Positions 8,934-18,245 of a stretch of 64,000 bases of DNA are shown here, piece by piece. Both the position numbers and the translations under genes were made by a program. The first letter of the stretch is position 1; every line of letters begins with the position of its first letter. Where the stretch lies: NCBI RefSeq assembly GCF_006376615.1, contig NZ_VEXQ01000007.1:62001-126000 (forward strand). The letters run 5' to 3'. The notes beneath the pieces were generated by a model. The model searched no databases, was not told where the DNA came from, and saw only the letters and a list, made by a program, of their open reading frames with translations. Source of the DNA: Buttiauxella sp. B2. GTDB taxonomy: Bacteria > Pseudomonadota > Gammaproteobacteria > Enterobacterales > Enterobacteriaceae.

Positions 8934-11336
8934 TTAGCGTTTTGCCTGCCAGATACGTTGCTGATAATCACGAATGGAGCGGTCTGAGCTAAACATGCCG
9001 CAACGAGCCGTGTTAAGAATAGCGGCACGCGTCCACGCTTCCTGGTCAAGATACAACGCATCCGCTTGTTTCTGTGCTGCCGCATAAGCCGTGAAATCTG
9101 CCATAACTAAATATGGGTCGCCACCTTCTTTGCCGATACTGTGCAGCATCTGGTCGAAAGCATGTTTGTCACCCTCGGCGTAAATGCCTTTCTCCAGTTC
9201 TTTGAGCACCGCATCCAGCACTTTGTCTTTCTTACGCCATTTCACCGGGTCGTAACCTTTGGCTTTGAGAGCCTTCACTTCTTCCACGGTATGACCAAAG
9301 ATAAAGATGTTTTCTGCACCGACTTTCTCGGCGATTTCCACATTCGCCCCGTCCAGTGTACCGACGGTCAACGCACCATTCAGAGCCAGTTTCATATTGC
9401 CAGTGCCAGATGCCTCTTTACCTGCGGTAGAGATCTGTTCGGAGATATCGGCTGCCGGGATCATCACTTCTGCCGCAGAAACACAGTAATCCGGCAGGAA
9501 CACCACTTTCAGTTGGTCGCCAACAACCGGATCGTTGTTGATTGCGTGCGCAACTTTGTTGATTGCGAAGATTATGTTTTTCGCCAGGTAGTAACCCGGT
9601 GCCGCTTTCGCACCAAACAGATACACACGCGGTACACGGTCAGCCTTCGGATTTTCACGAATTTCTTTGTATTGAGCCAGAATGTGCAGCAGGTTCAAGT
9701 GCTGGCGTTTGTATTCGTGTAAACGCTTAATTTGCACGTCAAACAACGCATCAGGGCTTATCACAATACCGGTACGTGCTTTCACAAACGCGGCCAGCTT
9801 CACTTTGTTCTGGTATTTGATCTCACGGTATTCCTTGTGGAATTTCGCGTCATCAGCGTATTTTTCCAGTCCTTCCAACACATCCAGATCGTTAGCCCAC
9901 TCTTTCTTAAGCTTTTTGTCGAGTAGCGCGGCCAGAGCCGGGTTGCACTGTTTTATCCAGCGACGTGGCGTAATACCGTTGGTAACGTTGTGGAATTTGT
10001 TCGGCCACAACTGGTGATACTCAGGGAACAAATCTTTCACTACCAAGTCGGAGTGCAGTGCTGCCACGCCGTTTACCGCAAAACCACTGACCACACACAT
10101 ATTCGCCATGCGGACTTGTTTGTGGTGAACCACCGCCAGTTTCGCCCACACGGCTTCATTCCCAGGCCAGGTTTTGTCTACCAGCTTCTTAAAGCGGGCG
10201 TTAATTTCGTTGATTAGCTGCATATGACGCGGGAGCAAAGCTTTTACCAGTTTCTCGTCCCAACACTCCAGTGCTTCAGGCATCAGGGTGTGGTTAGTGT
10301 AAGCGAAGGTTTTGCTGGTTATAGCCCAGGCATCGTCCCAGCTCATTTGATGCTCGTCGATGAGTACGCGCAACAGTTCAGGGATCGCGATAGTTGGATG
10401 GGTATCGTTAAGCTGAATCACTTCGTAATCAGCCAGTTCCGCAAGCTTGCGGCCCGCCAGATGGTGGCGGCGTAAAATATCGCCCACAGAACACGCGCAC
10501 TGGAAGTACTGCTGCATCAGGCGTAGTTTTTTGCCATTCAGGTGATTGTCGTTCGGGTAAAGTACTTTAGTCAGTTTTTCAGCGTCGATACCCTGTTGTT
10601 CTGCTTTCAGGAAATCGCCGTCGTTAAATTTGGTTAAATCAAATGGGTGGGCATGCTTTGCTTGCCACAAGCGCAGAGGTTGCGCCACACCGTTACGGTA
10701 ACCAATAACCGGCAAATCCCAGGCTTCGCCGTGGAAGATAAACGCCGGTTCCCAGCGAATATTCTCACCGTCTTTAATCACTTTGCCACCCACGCCAACT
10801 TGTACGTCGAGCGCAGAATTGTGTTGGAACCACGGATAGCTGCCGCGCTTCCAGTCGTCCGGCGCTTCCATCTGGTGGCCATCTTTGAAGGACTGGCGGA
10901 ACAGACCGTACTGATAATTCAGACCGTAACCAATCGCCGACTGGCCGACTGTCGCCATGGAATCCAGGAAACACGCCGCAAGACGACCCAAACCACCGTT
11001 ACCTAAAGCCGGGTCGGTTTCTTGTTCCAGAAGATCAGTCAGATTGATATTGAATGCTTTAAGTTCATCCGCCACTTCCTGATACCAACCCAGGTTCAGC
11101 AAGTTGTTACCCGTCAGGCGACCAATCAAAAACTCCATTGAGATGTAGTTTACGTGCCGCTGATTTTTTTCCGGTTTAGCGACAGGCTGAGCCGCCAATA
11201 ATTCTGCCAATGCGCCACTGACAGCGTGCCACCACTGATGCTGGTTCATTGCGGAGGCTGAGTGCAGCCCGTAACGCTGCCACTGACGGGTCAGTGCAGC
11301 CTGGAATTGTGCTTGATTGAAGGTCGTCTGTGACAT
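8934..11336 (-). CDS. malP: Maltodextrin phosphorylase MalP
   Basis: GT35 phosphorylase of 800 residues (E. coli 797) that releases glucose-1-phosphate from maltodextrins. The start is [11 protein letters not shown] at 11336 with AGGA upstream; the frame is open 33 bp further but that is not the family start. The PLP Lys is in [31 protein letters not shown] and [16 protein letters not shown] are standard phosphorylase blocks. Expression is driven by MalT from sites in the malP-malT gap. A second phosphorylase, GlgP, sits at 18246. Confidence 0.98.
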   Translation of the reverse strand: MSQTTFNQAQFQAALTRQWQRYGLHSASAMNQHQWWHAVSGALAELLAAQPVAKPEKNQRHVNYISMEFLIGRLTGNNLLNLGWYQEVADELKAFNINLTDLLEQETDPALGNGGLGRLAACFLDSMATVGQSAIGYGLNYQYGLFRQSFKDGHQMEAPDDWKRGSYPWFQHNSALDVQVGVGGKVIKDGENIRWEPAFIFHGEAWDLPVIGYRNGVAQPLRLWQAKHAHPFDLTKFNDGDFLKAEQQGIDAEKLTKVLYPNDNHLNGKKLRLMQQYFQCACSVGDILRRHHLAGRKLAELADYEVIQLNDTHPTIAIPELLRVLIDEHQMSWDDAWAITSKTFAYTNHTLMPEALECWDEKLVKALLPRHMQLINEINARFKKLVDKTWPGNEAVWAKLAVVHHKQVRMANMCVVSGFAVNGVAALHSDLVVKDLFPEYHQLWPNKFHNVTNGITPRRWIKQCNPALAALLDKKLKKEWANDLDVLEGLEKYADDAKFHKEYREIKYQNKVKLAAFVKARTGIVISPDALFDVQIKRLHEYKRQHLNLLHILAQYKEIRENPKADRVPRVYLFGAKAAPGYYLAKNIIFAINKVAHAINNDPVVGDQLKVVFLPDYCVSAAEVMIPAADISEQISTAGKEASGTGNMKLALNGALTVGTLDGANVEIAEKVGAENIFIFGHTVEEVKALKAKGYDPVKWRKKDKVLDAVLKELEKGIYAEGDKHAFDQMLHSIGKEGGDPYLVMADFTAYAAAQKQADALYLDQEAWTRAAILNTARCGMFSSDRSIRDYQQRIWQAKR

Positions 11337-11401
11337 GGGGGCTCGGGTCCTGTGATGTTCTAATTTCATTACCCGTTAGTTTGACGGGTGGCCTGGGCTA
11401 A

Positions 11402-11450
11402 TTCCTCATCCCGTGGGGGATTAGGGAGGGAGGAGTAGCGGGGAGTAGCT
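11402..11450 (-). promoter_or_regulatory. Cluster of candidate MalT boxes (malPQ promoter)
   Basis: Near-matches to the MalT box GGGGA(T/G)GAGG: CGGGATGAGG on the minus strand (11404-11413), GGGGATTAGG on the plus strand (11416-11425) and a weaker GGGGAGTAGC (11440-11449). MalT-dependent promoters carry several such boxes, and this cluster is 70-110 bp upstream of the malP start. Matches were made by eye. Confidence 0.65.
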
Positions 11451-11564
11451 AAAAATGTGATCACCGCCACTTAAAGTTAGACTCTCAGGGCCAAAATACC
11501 CACCAACCCTGAGCTTTCCGTCTTGGACCCCAACAATTTCAGATTGGATTCATTTAATGAATAG

Positions 11565-11585
11565 AATTGTGACCAGGAGCAACTT
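11565..11585 (+). promoter_or_regulatory. Candidate CRP site upstream of malT
   Basis: AATTGTGACCAGGAGCAACT has a perfect TGTGA left half and a weak right half; the flanks resemble the CRP site of the E. coli malT promoter, and malT is CRP-activated there. The rest of the 377-bp malP-malT gap holds the divergent promoters and no further gene. Confidence 0.55.
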
Positions 11586-11713
11586 ACAACGCCTGAAACC
11601 CTCAACAATCTTGCAATAACGCACAATCTGGTCGACCTTGTAGTAAGCATTAATTACGAAGCGTAAAAAAATTCACATTCGTACACATTTTATACACAGT
11701 GAAGTGACAGACC

Positions 11714-14422
11714 ATGCTGATCCCCTCCAAATTAAGTCGTCCAGTACGTCTGGAAAATACAGTGGTCCGCGACCGTCTGTTGATGAAGTTATCGACGGCC
11801 AATAATTATCGAGTGGCGCTAATTACCAGCCCAGCCGGCTATGGAAAGACAACACTGGTTTCTCAGTGGGCGACGGGGAAAAATGAATTGGGTTGGTATT
11901 CCCTTGATGAAGGGGATAACCAGCAAGAACGCTTTGCAAGTTACTTAATCGCGGCAATTCAACAGGCCACGTCGGGTCACTGTGTCACCAGCGAAGTGAT
12001 GGTACAAAAACGCCAGTACTCAAGTCTGACGGCTTTATTTGCTCAGCTTTTTATCGAAATGGTGGAATGGCATCGCCCACTGTTTTTGGTCATTGATGAT
12101 TACCATCTGATAACCAATCCCGTTATTCACGAAGCAATGCGCTTTTTCATTCGCCACCAGCCAGAAAACCTGACTTTGGTGGTACTGTCGCGCAACCTGC
12201 CACAATTGGGCATCGCTAATTTGCGAGTGCGCGATCAACTGCTGGAAATCGGCAGCCAACAACTCGCGTTTACCCACAACGAAGCGAAACTATTTTTTGA
12301 CCATCGGCTGATTTCGCCACTCGAGCATGTCGAGAGCAATAGCCTGTGTGATGATGTCGCAGGCTGGGCAACCGCGCTGCAACTTATTGCGCTTTCCGCC
12401 CGGCAAAATAGTAACTCCTCGGCGCAGCACTCTGCTCGCCGGCTTTCCGGCATCAATGCCAGCCATTTATCTGACTACCTGGCGGATGAAGTGCTGGATA
12501 ATGTCGATGTGCAAACCCGTAACTTCCTGTTGCGTAGCTCGATTCTACGCTCGATGAATGATGCCCTGATTGTACGCGTCACCGGCGAAGAAAACGGCCA
12601 AATGCGCCTTGAAGAAACGGAACGTCAGGGGTTATTTATCCAACGTATGGATGACTGTGGTGAATGGTTCCGCTTCCATCCGCTGTTTGGCAACTTTTTG
12701 CGCCAACGCTGCCAGTGGGAACTTGCAACTGAACTCCCGGAAATTCATCGTGCCGCAGCCGAAAGCTGGATGGCTCAAGGTTTTCCAAGCGAAGCCATTC
12801 ACCACGCCTTAGCCGCAGGTGATGCCAGCCTGTTGCGCGATATCCTGCTCAATCACGCCTGGGCGCTGTTCAATCACAGCGAATTAGCGTTACTGGAAGA
12901 ATCTTTAAAAGCGCTGCCGTGGGAAAGTCTGTTGGCTAATCCTAAGCTTGTGCTGTTACAGGCATGGCTGATGCAAAGCCAGCACCGCTACAGCGAAGTG
13001 AACACGCTTTTAGCTCGTGCCGAGCAGGAAATGGATGTCGTGATGGACGATACCATGCACGGCGAATTCAATGCATTACGCGCCCAGGTTGCCATTAATG
13101 ACGGTAATCCTGATGAAGCCGAACGTCTGGCAATGGTTGCGCTGGAGACGCTCCCACTGGCCAGTTTTTACAGCCGGATTGTCGCGACTTCAGTTCATGG
13201 TGAAGTGCTGCACTGCAAAGGCGAGCTCACCAAATCTCTTTCTGTTATGCAGCAAACCGAACAAATGGCGCGCCGCCATGACATGTGGCACTACGCGTTA
13301 TGGGGTTTATGTCAGCAGAGCGAAATTTTATTAGCCCAGGGTTTCCTCCAGTCAGCGTGGGAATCGCAGGAAAAAGCTTTTGCTCTGATTGAAGAGCAGC
13401 ACCTTGAACAACTCCCGCTCCATGAGTTTTTACTGCGTATTCGCGCACAACTGCTTTGGGCGTGGTCGCGGTTGGATGAAGCCGAAGCGACAACACGCAT
13501 GGGTCTGGAAGTGCTTTCCGGATATCAGCCACAACAACAATTACAGTGTCTGGCGCTGCTAGTGCAATGTTCGCTGGCTAGGGGAGATTTGGACAACGCA
13601 CGTAATCACCTGAACCGTCTGGAGAACTTGCTTGGGAATGGTGCGTTCCACAGCGATTGGGTTTCCAACGCTGACAAAGTGCGGGTGATTTACTGGCAAA
13701 TGACGGGCGATAAAAAATCTGCCGCCAACTGGCTGCATCTGACGCCGAAGCCTGAGTTTGCTAATAACCATTTCTTGCAAAGCCAATGGCGCAATATCGC
13801 TCGAGCGCAAATTTTGCTGAGTGATTTTGAACCGGCTGAAATCGTACTGGAAGAATTAAACGAAAATGCACGCAGTCTGCGTTTGATGAGCGATCTCAAC
13901 CGCAACTTGCTGTTGTTAAACCAGCTTTACTGGCAGGCCGGGCGTAAAAGCGATGCTCAACGCGTTTTACTGGAAGCATTAGCGCTGGCTAATCGCACCG
14001 GGTTTATCAGCCATTTTGTGATTGAAGGTGAAGCGATGGCGCAGCAATTGCGCCAACTTATTCAGCTCAACACGCTGCCGGAATTGGATCAACATCGTGC
14101 GCAGCGCATTTTGCGTGAGATAAACCAGCATCACCGCCATAAGTTCGCCCACTTTGATGAGAACTTCGTTAACCGCTTATTGACGCATCCTGAAGTGCCG
14201 GAGCTTATTCGCACCAGCCCGCTGACTCAACGTGAATGGCAAGTACTGGGTCTGATTTATTCAGGCTACAGTAATGAACAAATCGCCGGAGAGTTGGATG
14301 TCGCAGCAACAACGATTAAAACGCACATTCGTAATTTGTATCAGAAATTAGGAGTCGCACATCGGCAGGATGCGGTATTGCATGCGCAGAAATTGCTGAA
14401 GATGATGGGATACGGAGTTTAG
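11714..14422 (+). CDS. malT: Maltose regulon activator MalT
   Basis: STAND-family, ATP-dependent activator of 902 residues (E. coli 901). The N-terminal NOD module has Walker [10 protein letters not shown] (about 39-47) and LFLVIDDYH as Walker B. A long TPR-like sensor region follows, which binds maltotriose, then a C-terminal LuxR-type HTH ([20 protein letters not shown] to about residue 895). It multimerises on MalT boxes to activate malPQ and, elsewhere, the mal transport operons. Divergent from malPQ; convergent with glpD, with a hairpin between them. In E. coli rtcA, rtcB and rtcR follow; they are missing here. Confidence 0.98.
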   Translation: MLIPSKLSRPVRLENTVVRDRLLMKLSTANNYRVALITSPAGYGKTTLVSQWATGKNELGWYSLDEGDNQQERFASYLIAAIQQATSGHCVTSEVMVQKRQYSSLTALFAQLFIEMVEWHRPLFLVIDDYHLITNPVIHEAMRFFIRHQPENLTLVVLSRNLPQLGIANLRVRDQLLEIGSQQLAFTHNEAKLFFDHRLISPLEHVESNSLCDDVAGWATALQLIALSARQNSNSSAQHSARRLSGINASHLSDYLADEVLDNVDVQTRNFLLRSSILRSMNDALIVRVTGEENGQMRLEETERQGLFIQRMDDCGEWFRFHPLFGNFLRQRCQWELATELPEIHRAAAESWMAQGFPSEAIHHALAAGDASLLRDILLNHAWALFNHSELALLEESLKALPWESLLANPKLVLLQAWLMQSQHRYSEVNTLLARAEQEMDVVMDDTMHGEFNALRAQVAINDGNPDEAERLAMVALETLPLASFYSRIVATSVHGEVLHCKGELTKSLSVMQQTEQMARRHDMWHYALWGLCQQSEILLAQGFLQSAWESQEKAFALIEEQHLEQLPLHEFLLRIRAQLLWAWSRLDEAEATTRMGLEVLSGYQPQQQLQCLALLVQCSLARGDLDNARNHLNRLENLLGNGAFHSDWVSNADKVRVIYWQMTGDKKSAANWLHLTPKPEFANNHFLQSQWRNIARAQILLSDFEPAEIVLEELNENARSLRLMSDLNRNLLLLNQLYWQAGRKSDAQRVLLEALALANRTGFISHFVIEGEAMAQQLRQLIQLNTLPELDQHRAQRILREINQHHRHKFAHFDENFVNRLLTHPEVPELIRTSPLTQREWQVLGLIYSGYSNEQIAGELDVAATTIKTHIRNLYQKLGVAHRQDAVLHAQKLLKMMGYGV

Positions 14423-14426
14423 TTTG

Positions 14427-14454
14427 TGACGGATGGCGCTCACGCCATCCGTCA
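14427..14454. terminator. Shared hairpin between convergent malT and glpD
   Basis: TGACGGATGGCG and CGCCATCCGTCA form a perfect 12-bp stem around a CTCA loop, filling the 38-bp gap between the two stop codons. T-rich sequence follows on the plus strand only weakly. Confidence 0.75.
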
Positions 14455-14460
14455 TTTACA

Positions 14461-15969
14461 TCAAGATGCCAGCGATAACCGCGCCTTACCACCCCGCTTT
14501 ACCAACCACTGTGACACCCGAGCCTGTTGCTCTTTGCTCAGCCACATTCCAAGCTTGGTACGACGCCAAATAGCATCGTCAACGCCGCGAACCCACTCAT
14601 GATCGGCCAGATAACGTAATTCGGCTTCGTAAAACTCGTGGCCGAAGTCTTCACCCAAATCACTGACGCAGGTAGTACCCGCCAGAATTAATTCGCTATT
14701 GCTGCCGTAGGTACGTGAGTAACGACGAGCCATGCTTTCGCTCAGGAATGTGTAGCGACGGCGTAACTGCGCAGCGTAATCATCGCGGTCTCCATTAATA
14801 TCACCACCCGGTAAAGTGCAACCTTTGGTCCAGGCAGGCCCCATTTTCGGGTAATAAGCTTTCAGCTTATCCAGCGCATGTTCCGCCAGCTTGCGATAAG
14901 TGGTGAGCTTGCCGCCAAACACTGACAGCAGCGGTGCTTTACCTTGCTCATCATGAATATCGAGCGTGTAGTCACGGGTGATTGCCTGCGGCGAGTCAGA
15001 TTCATCGTCACACAACGGACGCACACCAGAGTAAGTCCAGACGATATCGTCGCGGCTCAACGTCTTTTTAAAGTGCGCGTTATAGGCAGCCAGCAAATAA
15101 TTGATTTCATTATCATCGATATGGACAGCTTTCGGGTCACCCTTATATTCCACATCGGTGGTACCAATAATAGAGAACTCATCCATCCACGGGATAACAA
15201 ATACAATACGCTTGTCTTCGTTTTGCAGAATATAAGCCTGCTTCTGATTGTGAACGCGAGGCACCACAATATGGCTGCCTTTAATAAGGCGAATGCCGTA
15301 TGGCGAAGGCAATTGCAGGCCATCGTCAAAGAAGTTTTTCACCCACGGACCCGTCGCATTTACCAGACCACGCGCACGCCAGGTGAAGGTTTCACCAGTA
15401 TCAATATCTTGTGCTTCGACAATCCAGTAGCCGTTTTCACGCCATGCACGGGTTGCGCGGGTACGGGTTTTCACCTCGCCACCTTCGCGCATCACCATCT
15501 GCGCATTCGCCAATACCAGGCGAGCATCATCTACCCAGCAGTCAGAATATTCGAAACCGCGCACGATATTCGGTTTGAGAACGGAGTCTGCGCCAAAACG
15601 CAAACCGGTGGAAGCAGGCAAGCTAGTGCGCTTACCGAGATGGTCATACATAAACAGACCAATACGAATCATCCACGCAGGGCGTAAATGAGGACGATGA
15701 GGCAAACGAAAACGCATTGGGAAGGCAATATGCGGTGCCATATTCAGCAGTACTTCGCGCTCGGCTAATGCTTCACTCACCAGGCGGAACTCGTAATGTT
15801 CCAGGTAACGCAGGCCACCATGGATCAATTTTGAACTGGCCGAGGATGTTGCACTAGCCAGATCCTGAGCTTCGAGCATCAACACGGATAAACCACGGCC
15901 TGCGGCGTCAGCGGCGATACCTGCCCCGTTAATCCCTCCGCCAATCACAATCAGATCTTTAGTTTCCAT
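14461..15969 (-). CDS. glpD: Aerobic glycerol-3-phosphate dehydrogenase GlpD
   Basis: FAD-dependent membrane-associated dehydrogenase of 502 residues (E. coli 501), oxidising sn-glycerol-3-phosphate to DHAP and passing electrons to ubiquinone. The N-terminal dinucleotide fold is DLIVIGGGINGAGIAADAAG; FVIPWMDEFSIIGTTDVEY and SVFGGKLTTYRKLAEHA are further family blocks. The gene is divergent from glpEGR, and tandem GlpR operators lie just upstream. Relative to E. coli K-12, glpD with glpEGR is flipped as a block. Confidence 0.98.
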   Translation of the reverse strand: METKDLIVIGGGINGAGIAADAAGRGLSVLMLEAQDLASATSSASSKLIHGGLRYLEHYEFRLVSEALAEREVLLNMAPHIAFPMRFRLPHRPHLRPAWMIRIGLFMYDHLGKRTSLPASTGLRFGADSVLKPNIVRGFEYSDCWVDDARLVLANAQMVMREGGEVKTRTRATRAWRENGYWIVEAQDIDTGETFTWRARGLVNATGPWVKNFFDDGLQLPSPYGIRLIKGSHIVVPRVHNQKQAYILQNEDKRIVFVIPWMDEFSIIGTTDVEYKGDPKAVHIDDNEINYLLAAYNAHFKKTLSRDDIVWTYSGVRPLCDDESDSPQAITRDYTLDIHDEQGKAPLLSVFGGKLTTYRKLAEHALDKLKAYYPKMGPAWTKGCTLPGGDINGDRDDYAAQLRRRYTFLSESMARRYSRTYGSNSELILAGTTCVSDLGEDFGHEFYEAELRYLADHEWVRGVDDAIWRRTKLGMWLSKEQQARVSQWLVKRGGKARLSLAS

Positions 15970-15979
15970 GCTGCCCTCA

Positions 15980-16021
15980 CACGCTTTCGTTAAAGTTCAA
16001 ATATGTTCGTTATCGCTCATA
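15980..16021 (-). promoter_or_regulatory. Tandem GlpR operators at glpD
   Basis: TATGTTCGTTATCGCTCATA (16002-16021) matches the GlpR operator TATGTTCGWTAWCGAACATA well, and the adjoining segment (15980-16001, minus-strand core TGAACTTTAACGAAAG) resembles the second operator of E. coli glpD. They lie 11-52 bp upstream of the start, so repressor would block glpD transcription when glycerol-3-phosphate is absent. Confidence 0.85.
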
Positions 16022-16163
16022 CTAGCAAGACTACGCGCGCTTTGTAACGAAAAAAAAACATTACTGCGTGATATGGATAACATAATGACGTTAATATCAG
16101 CGGCCAGAGGGCAGATTCCCTTAATATGGCGCAAGCCGATTCAATAAAGTGACGAGCAAATCT

Positions 16164-16493
16164 ATGGAAACTTTTGAGTGTATTGGTGTAGAAGAAGCAC
16201 ACCAGAAATTGCAGCAAAAACTGGCAGTGTTAGTGGATATCCGCGATCCGCAGAGCTTTGCGATGGGCCATACGCCTGGCGCATTTCATCTGACTAACGA
16301 CAGACTAGTTGCCTTTATGCAACAAACTGAATTTGAAACACCAGTGATGGTGATGTGCTACCACGGCAATAGCAGTAAAGGTGCAGCGCAATATTTGCTG
16401 CAACAAGGTTACGACCAGGTCTATAGCGTCGACGGCGGTTTTGACGCATGGCATCGCCATTTCCCGGCGGAAGTCGAACACGGCGCATCGTAA
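16164..16493 (+). CDS. glpE: Thiosulfate sulfurtransferase GlpE (rhodanese)
   Basis: Single-domain rhodanese of 109 residues (E. coli 108). Start METFEC at 16164 is the family start. The active-site loop is CYHGNSSKG with persulfide Cys65, and [15 protein letters not shown] is the rhodanese motif. It transfers sulfane sulfur from thiosulfate to cyanide or dithiols; thioredoxin may be the natural acceptor. First gene of glpEGR. Confidence 0.97.
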   Translation: METFECIGVEEAHQKLQQKLAVLVDIRDPQSFAMGHTPGAFHLTNDRLVAFMQQTEFETPVMVMCYHGNSSKGAAQYLLQQGYDQVYSVDGGFDAWHRHFPAEVEHGAS

Positions 16494-16558
16494 GTCATCA
16501 AGAAATCGCTGCGTTGCAGGTATACTGCTTCCTTTTGTACGGATTTGGTTGAAACTTT

Positions 16559-17389
16559 ATGATCATGATTACCTCGTTTGCCAACCCGCGAGTAGCGCAG
16601 GCATTTGTCGACTATATGGCGACGCAGGGCATTATCCTTACGATTCAACAGCATGAGCAAAGTGATATCTGGCTGGCAAATGACAGCCAGGAATCCCGCG
16701 TTCGTGCAGAGCTTGAACAATTCCTCGCGAATCCAGGCGATTCTCGTTATCTGGCTGCCAGCTGGAATACCGGCCATACCGGCAGCGGTTTGCGTTACCA
16801 GCGCTTCCCATTCCTTGCGACTGTGCAACAAAAAGCGGGCCCTTTCACACTGCTTATCATGGCTGCCTGCGTGTTGGTTTATTTGCTGATGCAAGTTATC
16901 GGCGACCGAGCAGTAATGGTCTGGTTAGCATGGCCCTATAAAGACAGTTTGCACTATGAATTATGGCGCTATTTCACCCACGCGTTGATGCACTTCTCAA
17001 TAATGCATATCGCATTCAACTTGCTATGGTGGTGGTATCTCGGTGGCCCACTCGAAAAGCGCCTCGGCAGCGGAAAACTCATTACACTGACGCTGATTTC
17101 AGCTTTATTAAGTGGTTACGTGCAGGCTAAGTTCGGAGGCCCACTTTTTGGTGGTCTATCTGGGGTTGTTTACGCGCTAATGGGTTATGTCTGGCTACGT
17201 GGTGAACGCGATCCTGACAGCGGTATCTATATGCAGCGCGGGCTTTTAGCCTTTGCAGTGCTGTGGATTGTGATAGGATTTTTCGATGTTTTAGGAATGT
17301 CGATCGCCAACGCCGCACACATTACCGGTCTGGTGGTTGGGCTTGCGATGGCTCTGGTTGATACAATGCATGCGCGAAAACGAACATAG
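16559..17389 (+). CDS. glpG: Rhomboid intramembrane serine protease GlpG
   Basis: 276 residues, identical in length to E. coli GlpG. The cytoplasmic N-terminal domain (1-90) precedes six transmembrane helices. The catalytic dyad is Ser201 in [14 protein letters not shown] and His254 in ANAAHITGL; the L1-loop WR and [19 protein letters not shown] motifs are intact, with His150 and Asn154 of the oxyanion region. It cleaves substrates within the inner membrane. It lies 65 bp after glpE and 22 bp before glpR. Confidence 0.98.
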   Translation: MIMITSFANPRVAQAFVDYMATQGIILTIQQHEQSDIWLANDSQESRVRAELEQFLANPGDSRYLAASWNTGHTGSGLRYQRFPFLATVQQKAGPFTLLIMAACVLVYLLMQVIGDRAVMVWLAWPYKDSLHYELWRYFTHALMHFSIMHIAFNLLWWWYLGGPLEKRLGSGKLITLTLISALLSGYVQAKFGGPLFGGLSGVVYALMGYVWLRGERDPDSGIYMQRGLLAFAVLWIVIGFFDVLGMSIANAAHITGLVVGLAMALVDTMHARKRT

Positions 17390-17411
17390 CATTTCAGGAG
17401 AATAAAACAGC

Positions 17412-18170
17412 GTGAAGCAAACACAACGTCATGATGCGATTGTCGAACTGGTAAAAAAACAAGGCTATGTCAGCACCGAAGAGCTCGTCGAGCAGTTTGC
17501 TGTCAGCCCGCAAACAATTCGTCGCGATCTGAACGATCTGGCAGACCAGAATTTGATCATGCGCCATCACGGTGGGGCAGCTCTGCCTTCAAGCTCAGTG
17601 AATACACCGTGGCACGACCGTAAAGCCACTCAGACTGCGGAAAAAGAGCGTATTGCCCGGAAGGTTGCTAGCCAGATCCCTAATGGTGCCACGCTGTTTA
17701 TTGATATCGGCACCACGCCGGAAGCGGTCGCCCATGCGTTGTTGAATCACAGCAATTTGCGCGTGGTGACCAACAATCTCAATGTGGCAAATACGCTCAA
17801 GGTAAAAGAAGATTTCCGCATTATTCTGGCGGGCGGTGAGTTACGCAGCCGTGACGGTGGGATTATTGGTGAAGCAACTCTCGATTTTATCTCCCAGTTC
17901 CGCCTGGATTTTGGCATTTTGGGTATCAGTGGTATTGATGGTGATGGCTCATTGCTGGAGTTTGATTATCACGAAGTTCGTACCAAACGCGCCATTATTG
18001 AAAACTCGCGCTGCGTAATGTTGGTTGTTGACCATTCGAAGTTTGGCCGTAACGCGATGGTGAATCTTGGCAGTATCGGCCTGGTGGATCAGGTTTACAC
18101 CGACATCTTGCCACCTGCGGGCGTAATGCAGGTGATTGCCGAGAACAATGTGTTACTGGAGTTGTGCTAA
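17412..18170 (+). CDS. glpR: Glycerol-3-phosphate regulon repressor GlpR
   Basis: DeoR-family repressor of 252 residues, as in E. coli. It starts with GTG at 17412, with AGGAG upstream. The N-terminal HTH is GYVSTEELVEQFAVSPQTIR; the C-terminal sensor domain has IDIGTTPEAVAHAL and ILAGGELRSRDGGIIGEATL. Glycerol-3-phosphate releases it from operators such as those in front of glpD. In E. coli K-12 glpR has often lost function; here the frame is intact and the motifs look normal. Confidence 0.97.
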   Translation: MKQTQRHDAIVELVKKQGYVSTEELVEQFAVSPQTIRRDLNDLADQNLIMRHHGGAALPSSSVNTPWHDRKATQTAEKERIARKVASQIPNGATLFIDIGTTPEAVAHALLNHSNLRVVTNNLNVANTLKVKEDFRIILAGGELRSRDGGIIGEATLDFISQFRLDFGILGISGIDGDGSLLEFDYHEVRTKRAIIENSRCVMLVVDHSKFGRNAMVNLGSIGLVDQVYTDILPPAGVMQVIAENNVLLELC

Positions 18171-18206
18171 AACAGCCCACAACTGCCGCTTCCCGTTCAG
18201 GGTAAT

Positions 18207-18229
18207 ACCCTCTCCTTCAGGGAGAGGGT
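18207..18229. terminator. Hairpin between convergent glpR and glgP
   Basis: ACCCTCTCC / GGGAGAGGGT around TTCA, in the 75-bp gap between the stop codons of glpR and glgP. It is one of the dispersed CCCTCTCC-type hairpins and probably terminates both genes. Confidence 0.7.
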
Positions 18230-18245
18230 TGGATGGTTTTAGCTC

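Noticed and set aside
14944-15687. 247-codon plus-strand ORF opposite glpD
   Set aside because: Shadow of glpD, which is intact with all its motifs. No ribosome site and no recognisable fold.
16040-16080. CRP site in the glpD-glpE gap (TGCGTGATATGGATAACA)
   Set aside because: Only part of the left half matches TGTGA-N6-TCACA; too weak to annotate although CRP control of glpD is known in E. coli.
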